From: Paenibacillus xylanexedens
GTDB lineage: Bacteria > Bacillota > Bacilli > Paenibacillales > Paenibacillaceae
Reading direction: 5' to 3'
DNA length: 64,000 nt
NCBI RefSeq assembly: GCF_007676705.1
Contig: NZ_VEBF01000002.1
Coordinates: 1,674,001-1,738,000, forward strand
The notes below the pieces were generated by a model. It worked only from the letters and a program-made list of their open reading frames with translations, was not told the DNA's origin and ran no database searches. The position numbers were made by a program, and so were the translations under genes. Of the stretch, positions 53,909-64,000 are shown piece by piece. Within the stretch, counting starts at the first letter, position 1; each line of letters opens with the position of its first letter.

Positions 53909-54134
53909 GTAAAGGGAGAGATTACCCGTGACACCCGACTCGGGATGTACATGAGGTAACGCCGAAGGAGTAAACCACCGATAAGCGGGGGTGAATCTCT
54001 CAGGCAAAAGGACTTTTACGGGACGCAACTCTGGAGAGCATCTATTCGCCCTGTGCGGGCGTCATGATCACCCAAGGGGAAACCTGCTGTTCGACGCGGC
54101 GGGGTAACTCTCAGGTACAAGGGACAGAGCCTTA
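53909..54134 (+). ncRNA. Tandem glycine riboswitch
   Basis: Two gcvT-type aptamers in a row. Aptamer 1 runs from GGGAGAGATTACCC to GAATCTCTCAGGCAAAAGGAC (about 53914-54012, with GCCGAAGGAGTAAACC); aptamer 2 from ACTCTGGAGAGC to AACTCTCAGGTACAAGGGAC (about 54028-54125, with CACCCAAGGGGAAACC). Glycine binding switches on the glycine cleavage operon behind it. Confidence 0.95.
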
Positions 54135-54184
54135 GAATACAGTGTGCTACTTGGCATGCCGGTTCTTTGGCCTGTCCTTTTCCT
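54121..54184 (+). terminator. Glycine riboswitch expression-platform terminator
   Basis: GGGACAG at the 3' end of aptamer 2 pairs with CTGTCC before TTTTCCTTTTT; inner pairing AAGGCTCT-like/GGTTCTTTGG is imperfect. The shared arm links ligand binding to read-through. Confidence 0.65.
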
Positions 54185-54345
54185 TTTTCCCAAAAAAACG
54201 AAAAACAGGATTCAGATCGGCGCTGTCATAGCTGCCTTATCATACTTACCCACTAAAGGTCTCTAGATGAAAATTTAAAAATACCTGGTTCATTGATCCA
54301 CGATTGCATATTCGGCCGGCTGACGGCCCATGACGAGGTGATTTG

Positions 54346-55482
54346 ATGTCCGATTTGCTTAGAACACCACTCTTCCCACTATATCAGCAATATGAAGGCG
54401 TACGGTGCATTGATTTTGGAGGCTGGGAGCTTCCGGTACAATTTAGCGGAATCCAGAAAGAACATGAAGCGGTACGCGAGCGCGCTGGACTGTTCGATGT
54501 ATCCCATATGGGCGAATTCACAGTACAGGGTGAGCAGGCTGAAGCATTTTTGCAACAAATGATGACCAATGATGTGACCACGCTGGTTCCCGGTCAAGCC
54601 CAGTACACCCTGATGTGTTATCCAGATGGCGGTGTGGTGGATGATCTGCTCGTGTATAAGCTGGAAGAGCAGCATTATATGCTCGTTGTTAACGCCTCCA
54701 ACATCGACAAGGATTGGGCGTGGCTGCAAGAGCACTTGATCCCTGGCGTAAGCATGACCAACGATTCGGAGCAGACAGCACTACTCGCCCTGCAAGGTCC
54801 ACTGGCTGTAGACATTATCGGGAAAGTTACAGATACGGATGTATCCTCGATTGAACCGTTTCGTTTTGTGCAGGATGCTGAAGTATGCGGAGTAAAATTA
54901 CTGATGTCCCGTACCGGTTATACCGGTGAAGATGGCTTTGAGCTATATGTACCTTCGGACCAGGCTGCTGTGGTCTGGAATGGATTAATGCAAGCCGGTG
55001 AAGGTCACGGACTCGTACCAACCGGACTTGGTGCCCGAGATACACTGCGCTTTGAAGCGAGGCTCCCTCTGTATGGACAGGAATTGTCGGCAACCATCTC
55101 TCCACTCGAAGCTGGCGTAGGTATGTTTGTGAAGCTGAATGCTGGACCCTTTATTGGACACGAAGCCTTGTTACAACAAAAAAATGACGGTCCCGCCCGC
55201 AAACTGATCGGCATCGAAGTGCTGGAGCGCGGTATCCCCCGCCCCCACTATCCGATTTACGCCGAAGGCGTACAGATTGGCGAAGTGACGACAGGTACAC
55301 AATCACCTACATTGAAGCGTAATCTGGGGCTTGCCCTCATCGACAGCAAATACGCTGTGCTGGGAACCCCGCTTGAGATTGAGATCCGCGGCAAGAAACT
55401 GAAAGCCGAGGTTGTGAAGACCCCTTTTCATAAACGGACACGTACGTCAAAGACACCTACTCAAGGAGCTGATCAAGCATGA
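54346..55482 (+). CDS. gcvT: Glycine cleavage system T protein (aminomethyltransferase)
   Basis: 378 aa; transfers the methylene group from H-protein to tetrahydrofolate, releasing ammonia. Landmarks: FGGWELPVQFSGIQKEHEAVR, DVSHMGEF, RTGYTGEDGFELYV and the C-terminal GEVTTGTQSPTLKRNLGLAL strand. Start at ATG 54346 after GAGGTGAT; a TTG directly before it (54343) is less likely. First gene of the operon; overlaps gcvPA by 4 bp. Confidence 0.97.
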   Translation: MSDLLRTPLFPLYQQYEGVRCIDFGGWELPVQFSGIQKEHEAVRERAGLFDVSHMGEFTVQGEQAEAFLQQMMTNDVTTLVPGQAQYTLMCYPDGGVVDDLLVYKLEEQHYMLVVNASNIDKDWAWLQEHLIPGVSMTNDSEQTALLALQGPLAVDIIGKVTDTDVSSIEPFRFVQDAEVCGVKLLMSRTGYTGEDGFELYVPSDQAAVVWNGLMQAGEGHGLVPTGLGARDTLRFEARLPLYGQELSATISPLEAGVGMFVKLNAGPFIGHEALLQQKNDGPARKLIGIEVLERGIPRPHYPIYAEGVQIGEVTTGTQSPTLKRNLGLALIDSKYAVLGTPLEIEIRGKKLKAEVVKTPFHKRTRTSKTPTQGADQA

Positions 55483-56834
55483 GCAAGCACCGTTACATTC
55501 CCATGACCGAGCAAGATCAGAGCGCCATGCTCGCAACCATCGGTGTGGATACGCTGGATGATCTGTTTCAGGACATTCCCAAAGAGATTCGTTATCAGGG
55601 CGAGCTGCCCGTATCCTCCAAACTTGATGAATACGGGCTGACACGTCACATGTCCAAACAGGCTGGTGCCAACGCCAATTTCGAAACACACGCCAGTTTC
55701 CTCGGCGCAGGCATATACGATCATCATGTTCCTTCCGTCATCAATCATGTCATTTCCCGTTCAGAGTTTTACACCGCCTACACACCTTATCAGCCTGAGA
55801 TCAGCCAAGGTGAACTACAAGCCATTTTCGAGTTTCAATCTTACATCTGTGAATTAACCGGTATGGCTTTAGCCAATGCCAGCATGTATGACGGTGCAAC
55901 TGCCTTTGCGGAAGCAGGAAACTTGGCCGCAGCGGCAACTCGTCGCAAACAGCTCATCGTATCCCGTACCGTTCATCCGGAAGCCCGTCAGGTATTGCAG
56001 GCGTATGCGCACGGATTGAGTCTGGAGATTGTTGAGATTGGCTATAAGGATGGCGTCACTGACTGGGATGCCCTGCAAGCCGCCATTTCAGACGATACCG
56101 CTGCTGTCATGATCCAGAGTCCGAACTTCTTCGGTGCCGTGGAAAATGTGAAGCAAGCCGCTGACCTCGTGCATGCGCACAAGGGTCTGCTCGTCGTAAG
56201 TGCTAACCCGCTATCGCTGGGTCTGCTGGAAGCTCCAGGCAAGCTGGGTGCCGACATCGTAGTAGGCGATGCGCAGCCCCTCGGTATCGCCGCTTCACTC
56301 GGCGGCCCGACATGTGGATATTTCGCCGTATCCCAGCCTCATATGCGCCGAATTCCTGGCCGAATTGTAGGCCAGACCACGGATCGCAACGGCAAGCGCG
56401 GTTTTGTACTGACACTGCAAGCACGTGAACAGCATATCCGCCGCGAAAAGGCGACATCCAACATCTGTTCCAACCAGGCTTTGCTTGCACTCAGCGCATC
56501 TGTCTATATGTCCATCATGGGGAAACAAGGAATGATCGATGTAGCGGATCTAAATCTGCAAAAGAGCAATTACACCCTGAATACATTAACTGCGATTCCT
56601 GGTGTTAGCCTGACGTTTAATGCACCAACATTCAATGAGTTTGTGATTAAACTTCCTGAAGGAACAGACGTGGATGCACTTCAGCTGAAACTGCTTGATG
56701 AGGGCTTCATTGGTGGCTACGAACTCGGACGTGATTATCCGGAGCTTGCCGGACATATGCTGATTGCTGTTACCGAACGACGCAGTAAGGAAGAGATTGA
56801 CGAATTCGCACGAGCATTGGAGGGATCGCTGTGA
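55479..56834 (+). CDS. gcvPA: Glycine dehydrogenase (decarboxylating) subunit 1
   Basis: 451 aa, PLP-fold half of the split P protein that decarboxylates glycine. [18 protein letters not shown] is the usual N terminus, and [23 protein letters not shown] and CSNQALLAL (ICSNQALLA) are conserved blocks. This subunit lacks the PLP lysine, carried by GcvPB. Overlaps gcvT and gcvPB by 4 bp each. Confidence 0.97.
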   Translation: MSKHRYIPMTEQDQSAMLATIGVDTLDDLFQDIPKEIRYQGELPVSSKLDEYGLTRHMSKQAGANANFETHASFLGAGIYDHHVPSVINHVISRSEFYTAYTPYQPEISQGELQAIFEFQSYICELTGMALANASMYDGATAFAEAGNLAAAATRRKQLIVSRTVHPEARQVLQAYAHGLSLEIVEIGYKDGVTDWDALQAAISDDTAAVMIQSPNFFGAVENVKQAADLVHAHKGLLVVSANPLSLGLLEAPGKLGADIVVGDAQPLGIAASLGGPTCGYFAVSQPHMRRIPGRIVGQTTDRNGKRGFVLTLQAREQHIRREKATSNICSNQALLALSASVYMSIMGKQGMIDVADLNLQKSNYTLNTLTAIPGVSLTFNAPTFNEFVIKLPEGTDVDALQLKLLDEGFIGGYELGRDYPELAGHMLIAVTERRSKEEIDEFARALEGSL

Positions 56835-58399
56835 CTCAGGAAACGACGACAACACCGGCACAAGGACAATCGGAAACGGGTACCTCTGTCTCCACTTCGG
56901 CTCAATTTGTGACAGAAAAATTCAACGCACAAACCTTATCCCCTGCACCGGAGCAAGCATTGATCTTTGAACTCAGCAGCCCTGGACGTGTCGCTTATTC
57001 CCTGCCAGAATGTGACGTTCCTCGTCAGACTGCCGATACGTTGATTCCCCGGGAAATGCTCCGTTCAGAAGCAGCGGCACTGCCGGAAGTGTTCGAGGTA
57101 GATGTTATTCGACACTATACTGCTCTGTCCCGCCGCAACTTCGGCGTAGATAACGGATTCTATCCACTGGGCTCTTGTACGATGAAATACAATCCAAAGA
57201 TTAATGAGGATGTTGCACGTTATAACGGTTTCGCCAAAATCCATCCGTACCAGCATGAATCCAGCATTCAAGGTGCACTTGAACTGTTATATACGTTGCA
57301 AAACGATCTAGCAGGTCTGACAGGTATGGATGCGGTGACCCTACAACCCGCCGCGGGTGCCCATGGAGAATGGACAGGACTCATGATGATTCGTGCCTAC
57401 CACGAAGGTCGTGGCGAACAACGTACCAAAGTCATCGTGCCCGATTCTTCGCATGGTACCAACCCGGCAAGTGCAACCGTTGCAGGATTTGAAACTGTAA
57501 CGATTCCATCCCGCGCAGACGGACTGGTTGATCTGGACGCACTCCGTGCAGCCGTCGGTTCGGATACGGCAGCATTGATGCTGACAAACCCGAATACACT
57601 TGGTTTGTTCGAGAAAGACATTCAGGAGATTGCATCCATCGTACACCAGGCTGGTGGTTTGCTATACTACGATGGCGCGAACTCCAATGCAATTATGGGC
57701 ATTACCCGTCCGGGTGATATGGGCTTTGACGTGGTGCATCTGAACTTGCACAAAACAATGAGTACGCCTCATGGCGGTGGTGGACCCGGCGCCGGGCCAG
57801 TCGGCGTGAAGAGCCGTCTGGTTCCGTTCCTGCCTAAGCCGACGGTGATCAAAAATGATGACGGTATGTATGCATTCGATCGTGAAGGCGATCAATCCAT
57901 TGGCCGGGTGAAAGCCTACTACGGTAACTTCGGTATATTGGTACGTGCCTATGCTTACATTCGCACCTATGGACCGGAAGGCTTACGCCGTGTATCTGAA
58001 TGCGCGGTACTGAATGCCAACTATATGATGGCCCGTCTCGCCCCTTACTACGAGATTCCATATCCTGGCGTATGTAAACATGAATTTGTCATGTCTGGAC
58101 GGGGGTTGAAGCAATATGGTGTACGCACACTTGACGTTGCCAAACGATTGCTTGATTTTGGATATCACCCACCTACGGTGTACTTCCCGCTCAACGTCGA
58201 AGAATGCATTATGATCGAGCCGACAGAAACCGAAAGTAAAGAAACTTTGGATGGATTCATTGATACGTTGATACGGATTGCCAAAGAAGCGGAAGAGACA
58301 CCTGAATTGGTACTGAACGCACCTTATGGCACACCGGTTACTCGACTCGATGAGACTACCGCGGCCCGCAAACCTGTACTAAACTGCGCTTGCAGTTAA
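56831..58399 (+). CDS. gcvPB: Glycine dehydrogenase (decarboxylating) subunit 2
   Basis: 522 aa, PLP-binding half of the split P protein. The cofactor Lys is in [18 protein letters not shown] (Lys near 308). The N-terminal 30 residues are Thr/Ser/Gln-rich and look longer than in many relatives. GTG start at 56831 overlaps the gcvPA stop. C terminus ends KPVLNCACS, with two Cys. Confidence 0.97.
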   Translation: MTQETTTTPAQGQSETGTSVSTSAQFVTEKFNAQTLSPAPEQALIFELSSPGRVAYSLPECDVPRQTADTLIPREMLRSEAAALPEVFEVDVIRHYTALSRRNFGVDNGFYPLGSCTMKYNPKINEDVARYNGFAKIHPYQHESSIQGALELLYTLQNDLAGLTGMDAVTLQPAAGAHGEWTGLMMIRAYHEGRGEQRTKVIVPDSSHGTNPASATVAGFETVTIPSRADGLVDLDALRAAVGSDTAALMLTNPNTLGLFEKDIQEIASIVHQAGGLLYYDGANSNAIMGITRPGDMGFDVVHLNLHKTMSTPHGGGGPGAGPVGVKSRLVPFLPKPTVIKNDDGMYAFDREGDQSIGRVKAYYGNFGILVRAYAYIRTYGPEGLRRVSECAVLNANYMMARLAPYYEIPYPGVCKHEFVMSGRGLKQYGVRTLDVAKRLLDFGYHPPTVYFPLNVEECIMIEPTETESKETLDGFIDTLIRIAKEAEETPELVLNAPYGTPVTRLDETTAARKPVLNCACS

Positions 58400-58420
58400 A
58401 ACTAAGTGAGTTTCTACCCC

Positions 58421-58463
58421 ATGCTCTTGCTGATGTTAACTACACCAGTAAGAGCATTTTTTT
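58421..58463 (+). terminator. Terminator of the gcv operon
   Basis: ATGCTCTTGCTG / CAGTAAGAGCAT stem and seven T residues. Confidence 0.9.
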
Positions 58464-58524
58464 GCCCAGACATTACAGGGTCCTTCTCCTCGTACTCCCC
58501 TTTATTTCCTATACATTTGCGCAA

Positions 58525-58563
58525 CAAAAAAAGCCGATATCCACATGATTCGCGGATACCGGC
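58525..58563 (-). terminator. Terminator of the pts operon
   Basis: GCCGGTATCC / GGATATCGGC stem on the minus strand, then seven T residues; about 70 bp beyond the ptsI stop. Confidence 0.85.
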
Positions 58564-58635
58564 AAAATCGCTGCATGAATGCAGCTCATTATCGGAAAAA
58601 GAAAAACCTCAAATCCGGAGGAAACCCCGGCAAAA

Positions 58636-60348
58636 TTACGCTTGAATGCTTTGAACCAATTCAACAACTTGTTCAGCCGTTTGCATATCCAGAGCTTTGG
58701 CAGCCAGTTCCTGCATGTCCGCACGGGACAACTTGGTGATCTGACTACGAGCTGGCAGAATGGATGTTGCGCTCATGCTGAACTCATCCAATCCAAGACC
58801 GAGCAACAATGGAATTGCTGTTTCGTCTCCTGCCATCTCACCACACATGCCAACCCATTTGCCTTCACGATGCGCTGCATCGATAACCATTTTAACCAAA
58901 CGCAAAATGGCCGGGTTGTAAGGTTGGTACAGATAAGCCACTCGTTCGTTCATACGGTCAGCAGCCATTGTGTATTGAATCAGATCGTTTGTTCCGATAC
59001 TGAAGAAATCCACTTCTTTGGCAAATTGATCCGCCAGAACTGCAGTCGAAGGAATTTCGACCATGATTCCGAGTTGAATGCTGTCAGAAACAGCAATCCC
59101 TTCAGCAACCAGCTTCTCTTTCTCTTCGAGCAAGACAGCTTTTGCTTCACGGAATTCACCCAGTGTTGCGATCATTGGGAACATGACACGCAGGTTACCA
59201 TGCACGCTTGCACGCAGCAATGCACGCAATTGTGTACGGAAGATATCCAGACGGTCCAGACACAGACGAACTGCGCGGAAGCCGAGGAATGGATTCATTT
59301 CTTTTGGCAGATCCAGGTATGGAAGCTCTTTGTCTCCACCGATGTCGAGTGTACGAACAACGACAGGTTTGCCTTCCATTTTTTCCAGTACCGCTTTATA
59401 AGCATTATACTGAATGTCTTCGGAAGGAAGCTTGTCTCTGCCCATGTACAGGAACTCGGTACGGTACAGGCCTACAGCCTCTCCGCCGTTCTCCAGAACA
59501 CCCGTTACATCATTCGGTGTACCGATGTTGGCCGCAAGTTCAACATGAACGTTGTCCACTGTTACCGTTGGCTCATCACGAAGTTTTCTCCACTCTGCAC
59601 GTTGTGCATCATACTGTTCCTGTTTGGCACGGTATTCAGCAATAACTTCATCAGTAGGGTTAACCAGTACGTGACCATCCAGACCGTCAACAATGATCAT
59701 ATCGCCTTGTTTCGCTTGAGCCAAGATGTCCTTGGTTCCAACGACAGCCGGAATTTCAAGTGAGCGAGCCATAATCGCCGAGTGAGAAGTACGACCACCA
59801 ATGTTGGTTGCAAAACCTTTAACAAATTGGCGGTTCAGTTGAGCCGTGTCGGAAGGCGTCAGATCCTCCGCAAGCACGATCACTTCTTCATTGATCTCAG
59901 CAGGACTCATGAAGTCGATACCAAGCAAGTGATTTAGCACACGTTTAGTAACGTCACGCATATCTGCAGCACGTTCCTGCAGGTAAGCACTCTTCATGTT
60001 CTCAAACATGGAGATAAATTGCGATGCGGTTTCGTTCAAAGCAAATTCTGCATTGATCTTATCATCCGCAATTCTAGCTTTAACCGGATCAATCAGTTCC
60101 GGGTCATTCAAAATGAGCAAATGCGAAGCAAAAATCTCTGCTTTTTTCTCGCCAAGCTCTTGTAAAGTGCGCTCTTTGATCGCCTCAAGCTCAGCCTGGG
60201 ATTTACCCAGAGCTGAGTCGAGTTTCGCGATCTCTGCGTCAACGTCGTTAATTTGGCGTTTTTCTACAGAGTAATCAGGATGCTCCAAGATAAACGCCTT
60301 GGCGATAGCAATACCCGCCGAAGCCGCGATCCCGGAGACATTAAGCAT
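58636..60348 (-). CDS. ptsI: PTS enzyme I (phosphoenolpyruvate-protein phosphotransferase)
   Basis: 570 aa; takes phosphate from PEP and gives it to HPr. Phosphorylated His in [13 protein letters not shown] (near 189), PEP-binding domain with [36 protein letters not shown] (core [16 protein letters not shown]) and active-site Cys in GMCGEMAGD. Overlaps ptsH by 8 bp. Confidence 0.98.
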   Translation of the reverse strand: MLNVSGIAASAGIAIAKAFILEHPDYSVEKRQINDVDAEIAKLDSALGKSQAELEAIKERTLQELGEKKAEIFASHLLILNDPELIDPVKARIADDKINAEFALNETASQFISMFENMKSAYLQERAADMRDVTKRVLNHLLGIDFMSPAEINEEVIVLAEDLTPSDTAQLNRQFVKGFATNIGGRTSHSAIMARSLEIPAVVGTKDILAQAKQGDMIIVDGLDGHVLVNPTDEVIAEYRAKQEQYDAQRAEWRKLRDEPTVTVDNVHVELAANIGTPNDVTGVLENGGEAVGLYRTEFLYMGRDKLPSEDIQYNAYKAVLEKMEGKPVVVRTLDIGGDKELPYLDLPKEMNPFLGFRAVRLCLDRLDIFRTQLRALLRASVHGNLRVMFPMIATLGEFREAKAVLLEEKEKLVAEGIAVSDSIQLGIMVEIPSTAVLADQFAKEVDFFSIGTNDLIQYTMAADRMNERVAYLYQPYNPAILRLVKMVIDAAHREGKWVGMCGEMAGDETAIPLLLGLGLDEFSMSATSILPARSQITKLSRADMQELAAKALDMQTAEQVVELVQSIQA

Positions 60349-60616
60349 TAATTTCGCCCAACCCTTCGTTAACCATAACGTCAGTCAAAGCTTGAAGAGC
60401 TTCAGCTTCGCCTTCGCCTTCAACGATGATGCTGATGGTGTCGCCTTGTTCCAATCCGAGGGAAAGAACACCCAGGATGGATTTCAAAGTTACTTTTTTA
60501 CCGTTAGCTTCTGCAAAGGATTCTGCACCTTTGAATTTGTTAGCTGTATTAACCAGGGCTGTCGCCGGACGTGCGTGGATACCATCTTCGTCTGTAATTC
60601 TGAATGTTTGTTGCAT
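60341..60616 (-). CDS. ptsH: PTS phosphocarrier HPr
   Basis: 91 aa, small PTS carrier. Active-site His15 in GIHARPAT and the regulatory Ser (HprK target) in [13 protein letters not shown], needed for CcpA-mediated catabolite repression. Start at ATG 60616 (MQQTFRITD); the frame upstream to 60679 has no family match. RBS GTGAGATGA is weak. 77 bp after ptsG, before ptsI. Confidence 0.97.
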   Translation of the reverse strand: MQQTFRITDEDGIHARPATALVNTANKFKGAESFAEANGKKVTLKSILGVLSLGLEQGDTISIIVEGEGEAEALQALTDVMVNEGLGEINA

Positions 60617-60693
60617 TACAATCATCTCACTTTCAGTAATTTGGTTTAGGCATTGCATATATTTACACTTGCTTGCCATCGTCGTAACACTTC

Positions 60694-62745
60694 TTATTTT
60701 ATCTCAATGATTGGCTGATCGCCAACTTTGAGCACTCCACTCTTCTTCAAGGTCACTGTGGAGCCTTCTGGCAGGTTAGTGAAAATAACGGGTGAAATAA
60801 TCGATGGAGCGTTTGCTTTGACATACTCCAGATCCACTTCCATAATCGGCTGACCCGCCGATACCAGATCACCTTCCTGCACGAGTACGTTAAAGCCTTG
60901 ACCTTTCAGCTTCACCGTATTGACACCTATATGAACAAGCACTTCCTTGCCTCCGTCGGACATGATGCCCACGGCGTGTTTGCTTGGAAATACATTAAAC
61001 ACTTTACCATACACAGGAGATGTTATTGTGCCATCATGTGGCAAAATAGCGAATCCGTCACCTGTCATTTTCTCAGCAAAGACCGGATCAGGGACGTTCG
61101 AAATGTCCATCAACTCACCATTGACTGGCATTACGATATCCTCATCAACGATACGCTCGCCTTGTTCACCTTGAGCCTTCTCCTCTTCTGGAGTCGGTTT
61201 AGCAGCTGCTGGCGTTGGTGCTGGTGTTCGCCCTGCAATGATATCCTGCATTTGAGTTTTAATCGTATCGGAACGTGTTCCGAAGATGGCTTGAACGTTA
61301 TTACCCACTTCAAGCACACCGGATGCACCCAATTGTTTCAAACGATCTTTTTTCACATTGGATTTCTCATTGACTTCAATCCGCAAACGAGTAATACAAG
61401 CATCCAGATGTTTGATATTCTCCTTACCACCAAAAGCTTCGAGAATGTTATGCGGCAGATCATCCGTTGAACCGGAGCCTCCGCCAGACTCAGTTTCAGG
61501 CGTTGCCTCTTCGCGTCCTGGTGTTTTGAGATTGAATTTGCGAATGATTAATCGGAATCCGAAGTAGTAGATCACCGCAAGAATCAAACCGACGATAATC
61601 ACGTCCCACCATGGTGTACGGTTCGGAATAATACCGAAGATCAGGAAGTCAATGAACCCACCGGAGAAGGTCATACCGATCTTGACACCCAGAATTTGCA
61701 TGGTCATGAAAGACAAACCTGCAAAGATACAGTGTACTGCAAACAGGATTGGCGCTACAAACAGGAACGAGAATTCAAGTGGTTCTGTGATCCCTGTCAG
61801 GAACGAAGTCAGCGCAGCCGAACCCATGATACCTGCTACATACTTTTTGTGTTCCGGTCTTGCTTCATGGTACATCGCAAGAGCGGCCGCTGGCAAACCG
61901 AACATCATGAACGGGAATTTACCAACTTGGAACGTTCCCGCTGTGAGGTTCACACCATCACGCAATTGATTGAAGAAGATCTGCTGGTCACCACGAATGA
62001 CGTCTCCAGCTTTGTTAACGTACTCACCGAACTCAAACCAGAATGGGGAGTAGAAAATGTGGTGAAGACCGAACGGAATTAATGACCGTTCCACGACTCC
62101 GAAGATGAATGCCGACAATGTCGGGCTTGTATCTACCATGAAGTGAGACACAGCATTCAATCCATTTTGAATCGGTGGCCAGATAATCACCAGAAGCAAC
62201 CCGATTAAGAGGGAAACAACCGAAGTGATAATCGGAACAAATCGTTTACCTGCAAAGAAACCCAGGTAAGACGGCAGTTCGATTTTGAAGAATCGATTGT
62301 AACACAGCGCGGCGGCAATACCTATGATAATACCTCCGAACACGCCTGTACTTAATGTTGGGATACCCAGGATGCTGGCATAACCCGGTACTTCGCCGAT
62401 CATTGCCGGGGTAACCCCTACTGCGGTACCCAGTGTGACGTTCATGACCAGATAACCGATGATGGCTGCTAGACCCGCAACCCCTTCGCCACCGGCCAAT
62501 CCAACGGCTACACCAACGGCGAACAGCAATGCCAGATTATCGAATACGATCTGACCTGCGTTCATCATAATTGTTGCGATCGAATTCACCCAAGGGGTGT
62601 CGAGCGCCGTTACATATTGCAAGAAATCCGGATTAACCAGCATGTTACCGATTCCGAGCAGCAAACCTGCCGCTGGCAGAATGGCTACAGGTAACATGAG
62701 AGCTTTACCTACTCTTTGCAATACACCAAAAAGCTTTTTAAACAT
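60694..62745 (-). CDS. ptsG: Glucose-specific PTS enzyme IICBA
   Basis: About 683 aa. EIIC channel (residues 1-400, MFKKLFGVLQRVGKALMLPV at the start), EIIB with phosphorylated Cys in LDACITRLRIEV, a Pro/Ala/Glu linker (APTPAAAKPTPEEE), and EIIA with phosphorylated His in LVHIGVNTVKL. Imports and phosphorylates glucose. Start at ATG 62745 is family-typical; the frame back to 62880 runs into the leader. Controlled by GlcT through the RAT/terminator upstream. Confidence 0.96.
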   Translation of the reverse strand: MFKKLFGVLQRVGKALMLPVAILPAAGLLLGIGNMLVNPDFLQYVTALDTPWVNSIATIMMNAGQIVFDNLALLFAVGVAVGLAGGEGVAGLAAIIGYLVMNVTLGTAVGVTPAMIGEVPGYASILGIPTLSTGVFGGIIIGIAAALCYNRFFKIELPSYLGFFAGKRFVPIITSVVSLLIGLLLVIIWPPIQNGLNAVSHFMVDTSPTLSAFIFGVVERSLIPFGLHHIFYSPFWFEFGEYVNKAGDVIRGDQQIFFNQLRDGVNLTAGTFQVGKFPFMMFGLPAAALAMYHEARPEHKKYVAGIMGSAALTSFLTGITEPLEFSFLFVAPILFAVHCIFAGLSFMTMQILGVKIGMTFSGGFIDFLIFGIIPNRTPWWDVIIVGLILAVIYYFGFRLIIRKFNLKTPGREEATPETESGGGSGSTDDLPHNILEAFGGKENIKHLDACITRLRIEVNEKSNVKKDRLKQLGASGVLEVGNNVQAIFGTRSDTIKTQMQDIIAGRTPAPTPAAAKPTPEEEKAQGEQGERIVDEDIVMPVNGELMDISNVPDPVFAEKMTGDGFAILPHDGTITSPVYGKVFNVFPSKHAVGIMSDGGKEVLVHIGVNTVKLKGQGFNVLVQEGDLVSAGQPIMEVDLEYVKANAPSIISPVIFTNLPEGSTVTLKKSGVLKVGDQPIIEIK

Positions 62746-62802
62746 CGCTTCGTTTACACCCTTTCGTCTAAGTTGTATGTTTGTATGCAAGCAAGGGAAC
62801 AC

Positions 62803-62900
62803 AAAAAAGGCATGAATTAACAAAGTGAAATGTGCCAACCTTGGGGTATAGCATACCCTGTATAAGGTAAGAACAATCACACTCTAATTAACTCATGCCT
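62803..62900 (-). terminator. ptsG leader terminator
   Basis: AGGCATGAGTTAA (about 62888-62900) pairs with TTAATTCATGCCT (62808-62820), then six T residues; inner GGGTATGC/TATACCC hairpin. Its 5' arm overlaps the RAT. Confidence 0.8.
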
Positions 62901-62919
62901 GATCGAGTCAGTAACACGT
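62891..62919 (-). promoter_or_regulatory. GlcT-binding ribonucleic antiterminator (RAT)
   Basis: Minus strand ACGTGTTACTGACTCGATCAGGCATGAGT, given by its parts GTGTTACTGA and ATCAGGCATGAG, matches the B. subtilis ptsG RAT layout and overlaps the terminator, so dimeric GlcT binding prevents termination. Confidence 0.75.
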
Positions 62920-63032
62920 CGCTTATGTTTATTCAGTTGCTTGATTACGGAGACCATTGTAGCACCAGTTCTAATCCATTGCAAGCCTTTACACCAAAAA
63001 AATTATTCCCGCATTCCATCACTGGAATGATT

Positions 63033-63887
63033 TCACTTGTTCTCTTCTTCCTTCCGTTGATTCAGCCGTTGCAGATGAATGGTCAGGTACCCTACTTCCG
63101 CAGGATAAACTGGCAGATTCAACCTTTTTTCCATCACCTTGGTCAGCTTCCATGCAAGCGAGTACATTTCCGGATACTCCAACTTGAGCAACGAATCCAA
63201 TTTATGAAGCTCTTCGACTTTATCCCCCCGGCGTACACGCTCAAGGGCGAAACGAAGATGAGTCAGCAAACGGGAGTAGTCCAGTGATTCCGTTTCAAAC
63301 GAATAATCGAGTTGGTCGGACACCAAGTTCACCAGATCAGTGATCAATTGTGAATGTTCACGTACCTGAGATATATTTTGGTTGGTCATAGCGCTATAGA
63401 TATGAAGGGCAACAAAACCAATCTCGTCCATCCCCAAGTCTACTCCCATTCTCTCCTTGATCAGACGAACAGCGTATTCTCCCATCCGATATTCTTCAGG
63501 ATAAATCTCGCGGGTCTCATATAGAAATGGATTTTGTATGACAATTCCCTGTTCCTTGCGTTTTAACGCGAAAGAAATATGATCGGTTAATGCAATATGA
63601 ATATGTTCATTCAGAGGAACGTCCGTACGCTCTGCGATATACGTAATGACTTCGTTAATAATCTCGATCAAGGCTTCATCCACCTGTGGAAGAAGCTGCT
63701 TATACTGCTCTTGCTCCTGCTGGTTTTTCAAAATGAACATTTTCTCCACAGCCATCAGTGGAATGTGATCACTCGGTTTTCGGTTAAAACCAATGCCCTT
63801 ACCAATGACAACGACTTCCCCATGATCAGGATGCTGTGCAATGATTACATTATTGTTTAGCGCTTTATCTACATGCAGGCTGCTCAT
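63033..63887 (-). CDS. glcT: PtsGHI operon antiterminator GlcT
   Basis: About 284 aa, BglG family: RNA-binding CAT domain (residues 1-55, HVDKALNNNVIIAQHPDHGE and GKGIGFNRKPSD) then PRD1 and PRD2, whose conserved His are in DHISFALKR and GFVALHIYSA. Active when glucose draws phosphate from it. Start at ATG 63887 (GAGGTG 6 bp before); the frame from 63908 reads through that RBS. Target RAT lies directly downstream, before ptsG. Confidence 0.95.
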   Translation of the reverse strand: MSSLHVDKALNNNVIIAQHPDHGEVVVIGKGIGFNRKPSDHIPLMAVEKMFILKNQQEQEQYKQLLPQVDEALIEIINEVITYIAERTDVPLNEHIHIALTDHISFALKRKEQGIVIQNPFLYETREIYPEEYRMGEYAVRLIKERMGVDLGMDEIGFVALHIYSAMTNQNISQVREHSQLITDLVNLVSDQLDYSFETESLDYSRLLTHLRFALERVRRGDKVEELHKLDSLLKLEYPEMYSLAWKLTKVMEKRLNLPVYPAEVGYLTIHLQRLNQRKEEENK

Positions 63888-63910
63888 TGTTTGCACCTCA
63901 TTTTTCACAC

Positions 63911-63930
63911 CATCTTAGGTGTGATAAGTC
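63911..63930. other. Inverted repeat before glcT
   Basis: GGTGTGA-taag-TCACACC, a perfect 7-bp hairpin 30 bp ahead of the start codon, with a third GGTGTGA copy overlapping the glcT 5' end on the minus strand. Could be an operator or an mRNA hairpin. Confidence 0.4.
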
Positions 63931-63947
63931 ACACCCTGTTACGAACG

Positions 63948-63985
63948 AAAAGACATCCGGAGCGGGCAAACCGCGCCGGACGTCT
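63948..63985 (-). terminator. Terminator of a gene upstream of glcT (outside the window)
   Basis: AGACGTCCGG-cg-CGG...CCG-ct-CCGGATGTCT stem on the minus strand followed by TTTTC. Confidence 0.65.
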
Positions 63986-64000
63986 CGCTTAAAAAGTAAC

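Overview
The window looks like a chromosomal segment of a Paenibacillus-type Firmicute. The signs are strong Gram-positive Shine-Dalgarno sites, SLH-anchored surface proteins, a glcT-ptsG-ptsH-ptsI order, Bacillus-type yybP-ykoY and glycine riboswitches, AraC-type regulators with large sensor domains, lipoprotein ABC importers for plant polysaccharides, and conserved small Paenibacillus-like proteins. I see no rRNA, tRNA, CRISPR array, phage or insertion sequence.

Layout. 1-4200: a PAP2 phosphatase cut by the window edge, a 6-phospho-beta-glucosidase with a divergent WYL regulator, and a methyltransferase. 4200-8790: an A+T-rich block (EamA transporter, HAM1/RdgB-like protein, divergent SgrR-like regulator) followed by about 0.9 kb with no supported gene. 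8793-14700: fabV, a YcaQ/AlkZ-type glycosylase, a small basic protein, a membrane-anchored Mrr-type nuclease, a secreted beta-propeller protein and msrA. 14680-20300: a structured repeat, a GlsB-type membrane protein, an RtcB RNA ligase/AAA+ ATPase operon with a long leader, and terC behind a manganese riboswitch. 20300-24640: a glycosyltransferase, a WYL-HIRAN pair, an unknown protein and ribosomal protein bL25. 24900-35400: two type I pullulanases and a two-gene surface-protein operon. 35700-44600: an operon for importing and degrading pectin-type oligosaccharides with its AraC-type regulator. 44700-47500: a MutS2-like ATPase behind a leader-peptide attenuator, then a cysteine-rich protein. 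47578-52750: the mannitol PTS operon mtlA-mtlR-mtlF-mtlD. 53167-58400: glycine cleavage (gcvH, then a tandem glycine riboswitch and gcvT-gcvPA-gcvPB). 58636-63900: the general PTS and glucose PTS with the antiterminator GlcT.

The most unusual material is regulatory RNA. (1) The MutS2-like gene has a promoter, a 7-codon leader ORF with a strong RBS, a perfect 12-bp inverted repeat whose first arm is the end of that ORF, and a terminator whose 5' arm can pair instead with the second arm. This is the layout of antibiotic-inducible ribosome-mediated attenuators. (2) The rtcB operon has a similar layout: a promoter far upstream, a 31-codon leader ORF with a strong RBS, several hairpins and an intrinsic terminator before rtcB. 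(3) A repeat of about 150-190 bp with covarying terminal arms occurs twice, each time 26-30 bp ahead of a gene start and in the same orientation. (4) The manganese riboswitch is followed by two tandem related terminators. Together (1) and (2) suggest that two RNA/ribosome-quality-control loci here respond to translation stress; this is inference from sequence layout.

Most of the window is metabolic: sugar import and phosphorylation (PTS, ABC), polysaccharide breakdown, and one-carbon flux from glycine, with cre-like sites ahead of several sugar operons.
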